Below, piece by piece: positions 7,552 to 13,793 of a stretch of DNA of 13,793 nt. The translations under genes were made by a program, and so were the position numbers. The first letter of the stretch is position 1. Each line of letters begins with the position of its first letter. Source of the DNA: DAMCAP01 sp964369265 (lineage in GTDB: Bacteria; Bacillota; Clostridia; Oscillospirales; Ruminococcaceae). The DNA lies in contig CAYJEV010000047.1 in the NCBI GenBank assembly GCA_964369265.1, positions 1 through 13,793 on the forward strand, written 5' to 3'. Under the pieces are notes generated by a model. The model was not told the origin of the DNA. It did no database searches and was given only the letters and a program-made list of their open reading frames with translations.

Positions 7552-8803
7552 TTTTCGCTCCTCCCACTGCTCTTTCTCCTGTATTTTGATAGTTGCCAAG
7601 CTTAGCAACCTTCATCTTTGTTTTTATTTTCGGCGTTTCTTTAATAGAACTCTCAGCTGCTTTGAAATGTGCATTATCGCCTATTAGCACTATCTCAGAA
7701 TTTTCCTCAGCGCTCCCCATAACAGCACCCTTAGCAACAACAGCATTCTCTCCAACAATTGAACGACTAACAATAGCGTTCTTTTCTACTCTAGCACCTG
7801 GCAATAAAATTGAGGCTTCGACAACAGCGCCTTCGCCTATGTATACTTCTGGGCTTATGATTGAATTCCTAACGCTACCAAGCACAACACAACCATTAGA
7901 TACAAGACTATTCTTTATAGATGCCCTCTTTCCAACATATTGTGGTGGATAAATATTAGAGTTTGAAAAAACAGGCATATCCATATCAAACACATCAAAT
8001 TGAGGAGTATCATTTAAAAGCTCCATATTTGCGTTGTAGTAACTTTCTATTGTACCAACATCTCGCCAGTATCCCTCATATTTATGCACAAACAATCTCT
8101 TGCCTTGGCTTAATAGGGCTGGAATAACATTTTTTCCAAAATCATTATCAGAGCTTTCATCCTGACTATCCTTCAAAAGAGCCTCTTTAAGCACCTTCCA
8201 ATTGAATATGTAAATGCCCATTGAAGCTAATGTGCTGTCTGGTTTTTTAGGTTTTTCTGTGAACTTAGTTATCTTACCATTATCATCAGCAGTCAATATA
8301 CCAAATCTGCTTGCTTCCTCTAAGCTAACATTTAAAACAGAGATTGTTAAATCAGATTTATTGTCTTTGTGTGTTTTAAGCATCTCTCTATAATCCATTT
8401 TATATAGGTGATCTCCAGAGATGATAAGCACATATTCAGGGTTATACTGCGATATGTAATCTAAGTTTTGAAAAATAGCGTCAGCAGTTCCCTTATACCA
8501 TTTGCCGCCACTTTCTGTTGCATATGGCGGAAGTGTGTGAACTCCTCCATCATCATTATCTAAGTCCCATGCAGCGCCTGTGCCAAGATATGAGTTTAAA
8601 AGCATTGGCTTATATTGCGTCAACACACCAACTGTGTCAATATCAGAATTAGTACAATTACTTAAGCTAAAATCGATAATACGGTATTTGCCACCAAATG
8701 AAACAGCTGGCTTTGCGATTTTCTTTGTCAGAGCGCCAAGTCTGCTTCCTTGACCTCCCGCTAATAGCATCGCTATACACTCTTTTTTGTTGTATCTTTT
8801 CAC
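7544..8803 (-). CDS. glgC: Glucose-1-phosphate adenylyltransferase (catalytic subunit)
   Basis: Makes ADP-glucose and pyrophosphate from ATP and glucose-1-phosphate, the committed step of glycogen synthesis. The 419-residue protein has the full catalytic set: LAGGQGSRL (14-22), KPAVSFGGKYRIIDFSLSN (31-49), SGDHLYKMDY (129-138) with the metal-binding Asp131, FTEKP with Lys184, and YWRDVGTI (245-252). A beta-helix with hexapeptide-like repeats follows (about 285-365). The last 35 residues are a basic tail (KETPKIKTKMKVAK, then GERAVGGAKNG) that looks less conserved, and its end is encoded over the glgD ribosome binding site. The start codon is GTG, with AGGGAGG (8811-8817) seven bases upstream; the next Met (12) lies inside the nucleotide-binding motif. 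It lies 42 bases after glgP. Confidence 0.97.
   Translation of the reverse strand: MKRYNKKECIAMLLAGGQGSRLGALTKKIAKPAVSFGGKYRIIDFSLSNCTNSDIDTVGVLTQYKPMLLNSYLGTGAAWDLDNDDGGVHTLPPYATESGGKWYKGTADAIFQNLDYISQYNPEYVLIISGDHLYKMDYREMLKTHKDNKSDLTISVLNVSLEEASRFGILTADDNGKITKFTEKPKKPDSTLASMGIYIFNWKVLKEALLKDSQDESSDNDFGKNVIPALLSQGKRLFVHKYEGYWRDVGTIESYYNANMELLNDTPQFDVFDMDMPVFSNSNIYPPQYVGKRASIKNSLVSNGCVVLGSVRNSIISPEVYIGEGAVVEASILLPGARVEKNAIVSRSIVGENAVVAKGAVMGSAEENSEIVLIGDNAHFKAAESSIKETPKIKTKMKVAKLGNYQNTGERAVGGAKNG
7558..7565 (-). promoter_or_regulatory. Ribosome binding site that fixes the glgD start
   Basis: The minus strand reads GGGAGGAG here, six bases before the ATG at 7551. It decides for this start over the upstream in-frame ATG at 7608, and it lies inside the last codons of glgC (Val-Gly-Gly-Ala). 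Ribosomes finishing glgC are thus placed directly at the glgD start. Confidence 0.85.
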
Positions 8804-8810
8804 TTTAGTT

Positions 8811-8817
8811 CCTCCCT
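8811..8817 (-). promoter_or_regulatory. Ribosome binding site supporting the glgC GTG start
   Basis: The minus strand reads AGGGAGG, seven bases before the GTG at 8803-8801. No ATG occurs in frame before codon 12, which lies in the nucleotide-binding loop, so the GTG is the only reasonable start. Confidence 0.8.
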
Positions 8818-8845
8818 TTTACCATTAAGAAGTAGGCTTAAATTA

Positions 8846-11284
8846 TTATTTATCAAGGTAAGCATCGCATTCTAAACCCCATATTTCCCTAGCATATTGC
8901 GATATTGTTCTGTCGCTAGTAAAATATCCAGCATTAGCTATATTAGCAAGCGATTTTCTCGCCCATGCCTCTCTATTTTTATATAGGTTGTTCATCTCAT
9001 ACCATGCTTCCATATAAGAATCGAAATCCTTTAGCACAAAATATTCATCATTGCTATTTAACAATGTGTCGTGTATTCCTCTAAAGCTATCAATCTCGCC
9101 AAATGTACCATCAACAAGCTGCGACATTATTAACTTTAATGAGGGATTGGAAAGACATTTAGCATACGCAGAATATTTCCCTGATTTTTTAAGCTCTGAA
9201 ACCTCGCTTGCAGTTAATCCAAATATATAAGTATTGTTTTCGCCAGCCATCTCTTTTATCTCAACATTAGCTCCATCTAAAGTGCCTAAAGTTATAGCAC
9301 CATTAAACATAAACTTCATATTTCCTGTTCCGCTTGCCTCATAGCCAGCAGTTGAAATCTGCTCGCTTATATCTGTTGCAGGATAAATAAGTTGTGCGTT
9401 GCTAAGGTTATAATTTTCTATAAACACAACCTTTAACTTCTCGTTTATCTCTTTATCGTTGTTAACAACCTCAGCCACAGCATTGATAAGCCTTATAACA
9501 TCCTTCGCAAAAATATAGCTTTGTGCTGCCTTTCCTGCAAAAATGAAGGTGTGTGGTTCAATTGTATTTTCGGGATTTGCCTTTATCTCATTATAAATTG
9601 CTATAACTTTGAAGATGCACATAAGCTGACGTTTATATGCGTGTATCCTCTTTACATGCACATCAAAAATAGAGTCTGGATTTACATAAATCTTGTTTTT
9701 AGCATAGATATATTCGGATAATTTTTCCTTGTTATTATGTTTTACATCCATCAGCTTCCAAAGAAAATCTTTATCATCTTGATATTCCATCAGCTTTTTC
9801 AGGTTAAGAGTATATGTCTTCCAGTCTTCGCCTATAGTTCTATCAATTAGCTTGGTGAGCTTTGGATTAGCTTGAATTAAAAAGCGCCTATGGCTGACAC
9901 CATTGGTTTTGTTATTGAACTTTTCAGGCTCTTCCACATAAAAATCATGCAGAATACGCTCTTTTAATATTTCTGTGTGCAGAGCAGCAACACCATTAAC
10001 AGAATGGCTTCCAATTATAGATAAATTTGCCATCTTAACCTGTCCATCCCACAAAATAGAGGTGTTTTTAAGCTTTTCAGCCCAATGCTCATCTTCTCTA
10101 TCAAAGTTTTCTTTATATCGTCTGTCTATCTCTTCAATAATCATATATATACGAGGAAGTATGCTTTTGAATAAACCAATCGACCATTTTTCCATAGCTT
10201 CAGGAAGTATGGTATGATTAGTATATGAAATAGTTTTTGTAGTAATTGCCCAAGCAACATCCCATTTCAGCCCTTCTTCGTCCATTAGTATACGCATTAG
10301 CTCTGGTATACACATCGCTGGGTGTGTGTCATTTGTATGTATGGAGATTTTCTCAGCAAGGCTTGTTAAGTCGCAACCATGCTTTGCTTTATACATCCTC
10401 ACTATTGAGCCAACTCCAGCTGCTACTAACAGATACTCCTGCTTTAATCTAAGTGTTTTTCCAATTTCTGTGCTATCATTTGGATAAAGTATGTAAGTTA
10501 AGGCATTGCAGCTCGTTCTATGGCGAACTGCCCCGCTATAATCGCCTCTATTGAAGGCATCAAGATCAAATTTGTCGTCCACTGTTTCTGCTGACCATAA
10601 ACGAAGGTTGTTTACTGTTTCGCCGCCATATCCAACTATTGGAACATCATAAGGTACAGCATTTACAACATCTTCGCTCACATGCTGATACTCCCAGCTT
10701 CCGTCATCAAGCTTTGTCGCTTTAACAGTTCCGCCAAACTTAACCTGAACTGCACTTTCAGGCTTTCTATGTTCCCAGAGGTATTCAAATTTAGTCCAGT
10801 CGTCAGGCACTTCTATTTGAACGCCATCAACTATTCTCTGCTCAAATAAACCAAACTTATATCTAAGCCCCATGCCATGACCTTCTATACCAAGGTAAGC
10901 AAGAGAATCAAGGAAACATGCCGCAAGTCTGCCAAGCCCCCCATTGCCAAGCCCAGGATCGCTCTCGCACTCAATAAGTGACTCTAAGCTCTCCCCCATT
11001 GAAGCAAGGCCTTCATCTACTAAATCTCTAATCTCTAGATTTATTAAGTAGTTTTCTAATAGACGACCTATTAAAAACTCCATTGAAAAATAGTATACAG
11101 TCTTGCATTTACTTTCAAATGCTTGCTTATTAGTATCTGTTTTTACTCTCGCTATTCTTTGAGAAATTAGCTTTACCAAAACAGCATACTTTTCCTGTTT
11201 TGTCGCAATCTCATATTGCTTACTAAGCATAGTTTCAAATGCAGCTTTATACGCCTTTACAAATTCGCTTGATTTACTAAACAT
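8846..11284 (-). CDS. glgP: Glycogen/maltodextrin phosphorylase
   Basis: Releases glucose-1-phosphate from the ends of alpha-1,4 glucan chains using phosphate and pyridoxal phosphate (family GT35). The protein is 812 residues, a usual length for bacterial enzymes. Visible motifs are YFSMEFLIGRLLENYL (65-80), DPGLGNGGLGRLAACFLDS (109-127), HTNDTHPAMCIPELMR (316-331), NKTNGVSHRRFL (458-469), FDVHVKRIHAYKRQLM (540-555) and EASGTGNMKFMFNGA (649-663), in which Lys657 is the predicted pyridoxal phosphate lysine. ATG start with AGGAGG (11290-11295) five bases upstream, 29 bases after the glgB stop. Its place second in the operon, before the biosynthetic genes, differs from the Bacillus subtilis order glgBCDAP. 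Its product feeds glycolysis through a phosphoglucomutase that is not encoded here. Confidence 0.97.
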   Translation of the reverse strand: MFSKSSEFVKAYKAAFETMLSKQYEIATKQEKYAVLVKLISQRIARVKTDTNKQAFESKCKTVYYFSMEFLIGRLLENYLINLEIRDLVDEGLASMGESLESLIECESDPGLGNGGLGRLAACFLDSLAYLGIEGHGMGLRYKFGLFEQRIVDGVQIEVPDDWTKFEYLWEHRKPESAVQVKFGGTVKATKLDDGSWEYQHVSEDVVNAVPYDVPIVGYGGETVNNLRLWSAETVDDKFDLDAFNRGDYSGAVRHRTSCNALTYILYPNDSTEIGKTLRLKQEYLLVAAGVGSIVRMYKAKHGCDLTSLAEKISIHTNDTHPAMCIPELMRILMDEEGLKWDVAWAITTKTISYTNHTILPEAMEKWSIGLFKSILPRIYMIIEEIDRRYKENFDREDEHWAEKLKNTSILWDGQVKMANLSIIGSHSVNGVAALHTEILKERILHDFYVEEPEKFNNKTNGVSHRRFLIQANPKLTKLIDRTIGEDWKTYTLNLKKLMEYQDDKDFLWKLMDVKHNNKEKLSEYIYAKNKIYVNPDSIFDVHVKRIHAYKRQLMCIFKVIAIYNEIKANPENTIEPHTFIFAGKAAQSYIFAKDVIRLINAVAEVVNNDKEINEKLKVVFIENYNLSNAQLIYPATDISEQISTAGYEASGTGNMKFMFNGAITLGTLDGANVEIKEMAGENNTYIFGLTASEVSELKKSGKYSAYAKCLSNPSLKLIMSQLVDGTFGEIDSFRGIHDTLLNSNDEYFVLKDFDSYMEAWYEMNNLYKNREAWARKSLANIANAGYFTSDRTISQYAREIWGLECDAYLDK

Positions 11285-11313
11285 CTTCTCCTCCTATCAC
11301 ACTCACCATAATT

Positions 11314-13245
11314 CTAATCAGCTTTACGTCTTCTAATAGGCTTAAACACAGCCCCACCAAGAGGAGGAACTGTTATTTCAATAGAATAGCTCTCATTATG
11401 CATTGGTTGGCTCATCGCCTTTACTGGCTTGTTATTTAACTTGCCGCTTCCACCATACTCCTCACTATCGCTATTAAATACTTCTCTATACTTTGAATTT
11501 TCAGGCACACCTATTTTGAAATTCTCATAGGAATGAGTTTGGAAATTAAGCACAACTATAGAATAATCCTCCTCATTATTGCCCTTTCTTTTATATATAA
11601 GCACACCTTGCTTATTGTTATCAGCATCTATCCACTCAAAGCCATCTTGGCTATAGTTTTGTTCCCATAGGCTTTTTTCTTTTTTAAAAAAGTGATTAGC
11701 CGATTTTACATATTCCTTATGTTTTCTATGGTTATCATAGCCTTCTAAAAACCATTCAATCTCAGAATAATATCGCCACTCTATAAACTGTCCAATCTCG
11801 CTCCCCATAAAGTTTAGCTTTGCGCCTGTATGGGTTAGCTGGTATAACAGCAAAAGCCTTAAATTAGCAAATTGCTTCCAATAATCCCCTGGCATCTTCC
11901 CTATAAGCGATTTTTTACCATGCACAACTTCGTCGTGAGATAATGGCATTATAAAATTTTCGCTAAATGCATACATAGTTGAAAAGGTTAGCAAGTTATG
12001 ATGATAAGGACGATAAGGGAAATCATATTCCATATATTTAAGAGTATCATTCATCCAGCCCATATCCCATTTATAATGAAATCCCAATCCGCCATCATAT
12101 GGAGGGGTTGTTACTAATGGGAGAGCTGTGCTTTCCTCTGCAATAGTCATTATGCCTTTGAAAGAAGTTGATAAGTTAGTGTTAAGTTCTGCTAAAAAGC
12201 TTTTTGCTTCTAAGTTATCATCTCCGCCAAACACATTATATTTATGCTGGCTTTTATCAGTTATGCCATAATTTAAATAAATCATGCTTGTAACACCATC
12301 TATTCGTATGCCATCAATATGAAATTTATCAAACCAAAAACTAGCACTGCTAAACAAAAAGCTTCTAACTTCTTTTCTACCAAAATCAAATTTATATGTT
12401 CCCCATTCAATATGTCTTTCATTTTCATAAAGCATGTTTCCATTAAAATTACAAAGTCCATGTTCATCAGGACAAAAATGGCCAGGAACCCAGTCTAGTA
12501 TTATGCCTATCCCCTCATTATGAGCTGTATTTATAAAGTTCATTAGCTCTTTTGGAGTTCCATAGCGTGAAGTCGCTGAAAAAAAACCTGTCACCTGATA
12601 GCCCCAAGATCCATCAAAAGGATGTTCAGTCAGAGGCATAATCTCAATATGGGTATACCCCATCTCTTTAACATATGGTATTAGAGTTTCTGTTAGCTCG
12701 TTATATGTATAGAAATCCTCAATTTCAGTTTCTTTGTCCTCCGATTTTTGCTTGTGTTGCTTCCAAGAGCCTAAATGAAGCTCATATATATTAAGGGGTT
12801 TCTTAAAATGATCAGTTTTTGCCCTCTTAGAAAGCCACTTTTTATCGCTCCACTCATAATCATCAATTAAATACACAATAGAAGCTGTGTTTGCTCGCTT
12901 TTCAGAATAGAAAGCATAGGGATCAGATTTGTAATGTAGCATACCATTCGTAGTTTCAATTACAAATTTGTAAATATCCCCCTCTTTAGCATGAGGGATG
13001 TTCACTCCCCATATGCCAGAGCTTATATGCTTCATGTAATTTGCTTCTATATTCCAGTTATTAAAAGAGCCAACAACTCTAACACTTTTGACAAAAGGAG
13101 CCCATATAGTGAAGTTTATGCCGATATCATGGTCATTACTTGCTTTATGCGCCCCTAAAAAATTGTATGATTTAAAGTGTTTACCCGTTGAAAATAATGA
13201 AATATCCTCATTCGAGATATTAACTGAATATGGCAGTATAATCAC
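11314..13245 (-). CDS. glgB: 1,4-alpha-glucan (glycogen) branching enzyme
   Basis: Cuts alpha-1,4 chains and re-attaches them through alpha-1,6 bonds to form branches. The 643-residue protein has an N-terminal CBM48-type domain (about 25-125, with TIWAPFVKSVRVVGSFNNW) and a GH13 barrel: region I DWVPGHF (251-257), nucleophile Asp316 in GIRIDGVTSM, acid/base Glu370 in IAEEST and Asp438 in LSHDEVVHGK. A beta domain ends in VPPLGGAVFKP. The length fits the short Bacillota form that lacks the extra N-terminal module. Most motifs fit GH13_9, though DGVTSM is more typical of GH13_8. First gene of the operon, 29 bases before glgP, TAG stop. The start given is GTG, the only conventional start in frame. 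It lies within the ribosome binding sequence, so translation may really begin 2-3 codons later at ATA or CTG. Confidence 0.95.
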   Translation of the reverse strand: MIILPYSVNISNEDISLFSTGKHFKSYNFLGAHKASNDHDIGINFTIWAPFVKSVRVVGSFNNWNIEANYMKHISSGIWGVNIPHAKEGDIYKFVIETTNGMLHYKSDPYAFYSEKRANTASIVYLIDDYEWSDKKWLSKRAKTDHFKKPLNIYELHLGSWKQHKQKSEDKETEIEDFYTYNELTETLIPYVKEMGYTHIEIMPLTEHPFDGSWGYQVTGFFSATSRYGTPKELMNFINTAHNEGIGIILDWVPGHFCPDEHGLCNFNGNMLYENERHIEWGTYKFDFGRKEVRSFLFSSASFWFDKFHIDGIRIDGVTSMIYLNYGITDKSQHKYNVFGGDDNLEAKSFLAELNTNLSTSFKGIMTIAEESTALPLVTTPPYDGGLGFHYKWDMGWMNDTLKYMEYDFPYRPYHHNLLTFSTMYAFSENFIMPLSHDEVVHGKKSLIGKMPGDYWKQFANLRLLLLYQLTHTGAKLNFMGSEIGQFIEWRYYSEIEWFLEGYDNHRKHKEYVKSANHFFKKEKSLWEQNYSQDGFEWIDADNNKQGVLIYKRKGNNEEDYSIVVLNFQTHSYENFKIGVPENSKYREVFNSDSEEYGGSGKLNNKPVKAMSQPMHNESYSIEITVPPLGGAVFKPIRRRKAD

Positions 13246-13250
13246 CTCTT
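13241..13250 (-). promoter_or_regulatory. glgB Shine-Dalgarno sequence overlapping the annotated GTG
   Basis: The minus strand reads AAGAGGTGAT, which matches AGGAGGTGAT, the complement of the 16S rRNA 3' end, at nine of ten positions. The annotated GTG start codon (13245-13243) lies inside it. Spacing would suit ATA (13239-13237, 5 bases) or CTG (13236-13234, 8 bases) in the same frame. No ATG or TTG start exists before the conserved N-terminal domain. Confidence 0.65.
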
Positions 13251-13328
13251 CACTAATTTTATCTATTTTAAATTTTATTGTATCTTAATGTTACATTTGT
13301 TATAATTTGTAAGATGTCATCTGAATAC

Positions 13329-13357
13329 ATTCTACCAAATAATTCATTAGATTTCAA
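13329..13357 (-). promoter_or_regulatory. Sigma-A-type promoter of the glg operon
   Basis: On the minus strand a -35 box TTGAAA (13357-13352, five of six to consensus) is followed after exactly 17 bases by a -10 box TAGAAT (13334-13329, five of six). It has an extended -10 TGG directly before it. Transcription would begin near 13322, leaving a leader of about 75 bases before glgB. It is the best promoter match on this strand of the upstream region and is placed and oriented as expected. Confidence 0.65.
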
Positions 13358-13360
13358 GAC

Positions 13361-13376
13361 AATTTATAATAATTGT
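13361..13376. repeat. Palindrome directly upstream of the -35 box
   Basis: CAATT and AATTG flank a six-base centre (CAATTTATAATAATTG on the plus strand), forming a 16-base inverted repeat whose edge is three bases from the -35 box. The position suits a regulator-binding site or an A/T-rich UP element. In such AT-rich sequence a chance match is quite possible. Confidence 0.35.
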
Positions 13377-13744
13377 ACCTTTTCCCAAAATTATACATAT
13401 ATAAAGTCGATTTTTGTAAGAATAATGCAAGATTGTTTTATACGGAAATAATATCAACTTATTAAACAATACATAAATTTTACTTTATGAATTTTTTGTT
13501 TACAATCACTATATTTTTATAACTTCTCTAATAAATTGCTATATCTTAAAATCATCATAAATATTCTGTGTATTCAATTATTTTTTTCAATTTATCGCCT
13601 CAACTGTTTGTAGGCATTATAATCAATGTATGAAGCTGGAAAACTAAATATGCCAAATATAGTAGCAAGCACATACTAAAAACTACACCAGTTAATTTCA
13701 ATTTCTATAATAGATTTTACATACTTTTACTAAATTTCTATTTT

Positions 13745-13785
13745 TGATAAATAATTTTATCATTTTGACAAAAAAACTATTGACA
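13745..13785 (+). promoter_or_regulatory. Possible divergent promoter region at right edge (incomplete)
   Basis: The plus strand has a perfect 7-bp inverted repeat, TGATAAA / TTTATCA around TAAT (13745-13762), followed by two exact TTGACA boxes at 13765-13770 and 13780-13785. The matching -10 box of the second would fall just outside the window. Together they suggest a rightward promoter with an operator-like site, driving a gene beyond the edge. Without the -10 box this stays tentative. Confidence 0.3.
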
Positions 13786-13793
13786 AACACTTT

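Larger units (their letters stand above)
13246..13793. other. AT-rich non-coding region upstream of the glycogen operon
   Basis: No convincing gene is present in these 548 bases. The strand facing glgB carries the operon promoter (13329-13357), a palindrome just upstream of it (13361-13376) and a 5' leader of roughly 75 bases with no obvious stable fold. Bases 13380-13740 are low-complexity A/T sequence in which I see only weak promoter-like matches. The right end (13745-13793) carries an inverted repeat and two TTGACA boxes facing right. I see no riboswitch-like conserved core, tRNA or catabolite-repression (cre) site. Confidence 0.7.

Noticed and set aside
7552..7608. Upstream in-frame ATG for glgD adding 19 residues
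   Set aside because: It would overlap glgC by 65 bases, has no suitable ribosome binding site, and the normal GlgD N-terminus begins at the ATG at 7551 behind a strong GGGAGGAG.
6454..8803. GlgC and GlgD as a recent duplication or one broken gene
   Set aside because: They are well-diverged paralogues with distinct, family-typical changes, and both frames are complete. This is the standard Bacillota GlgC/GlgD pair.
88..13245. Plus-strand open frames of about 60-120 codons antisense to the operon genes (for example 7593-7952 and 6185-6457)
   Set aside because: Each lies wholly or almost wholly antisense to a well-supported gene, shows no recognisable motif, and is best explained as a shadow of the coding strand.
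13268..13330. Minus-strand 20-codon frame (starting MYSDDILQII) as a glgB leader peptide
   Set aside because: Its ATG overlaps the predicted -10 box and so lies upstream of the likely transcription start; the ribosome binding site is also poor.
13246..13330. Riboswitch or structured leader before glgB
   Set aside because: The predicted leader of about 75 bases is low-complexity A/T sequence with no strong stem or conserved core that I recognise.
13390..13419. Second minus-strand promoter TTACAA, 18 bases, TATAAT
   Set aside because: The -10 box is perfect but the -35 box matches at only three positions, and the promoter at 13329-13357 is clearly better. It could be a minor start.
13314..13451. 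Plus-strand 45-codon open frame (starting MSSEYILPNN) in the upstream region
   Set aside because: It has no ribosome binding site, lies antisense over the operon promoter, and a frame of this length is not surprising in sequence this AT-rich.

Overview
The window is one chromosomal stretch dominated by a single leftward (minus-strand) glycogen operon. From promoter to end it reads glgB, glgP, glgC, glgD, glgA, a fused GH13-GH77 debranching/glucanotransferase gene, then pgi. All seven genes run the same way. They are separated by at most 42 bases or overlap (glgC/glgD by 8 bases, the fusion gene/pgi by 23), and each has a purine-rich ribosome binding site. They are therefore very probably co-transcribed and partly translationally coupled.

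The AT-rich composition, strong GGAGG-type ribosome binding sites, GTG starts and above all the tandem GlgC plus degenerate GlgD pair point to a low-GC Bacillota, most likely a clostridial relative. I cannot name a genus. A 16-base run of N inside the fusion gene indicates a draft or metagenome assembly.

Layout: 1-87 is the sequence after pgi, with two hairpins and possibly the 3' end of a convergent gene. 88-1644 is pgi. 1622-4864 is the GH13-GH77 fusion, with the N gap at 4497-4512. 4885-6435 is glgA, 6454-7551 glgD, 7544-8803 glgC, 8846-11284 glgP and 11314-13245 glgB. 13246-13793 is non-coding and very AT-rich. It holds a good sigma-A-type promoter for the operon, and at the right edge there are signs of a divergent promoter whose gene would lie outside the window.

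How the genes fit together: GlgC (with its GlgD partner) makes ADP-glucose, GlgA polymerises it and GlgB branches it. GlgP shortens the chains to glucose-1-phosphate. The GH13-GH77 protein should remove or rearrange the short branches and malto-oligosaccharides GlgP leaves. Pgi links glucose-6-phosphate to fructose-6-phosphate. Phosphoglucomutase, which joins the two halves, is not in the window.

I found no mobile element, CRISPR, RNA gene or unknown multi-gene system. The points most worth a second look are the GH13-GH77 fusion, the odd glgB start where the only conventional start codon lies inside the Shine-Dalgarno sequence, the long cyanobacterial-type Pgi with a winged-helix-like tail, the lysine-rich extension on GlgA, and the compositionally distinct left edge.
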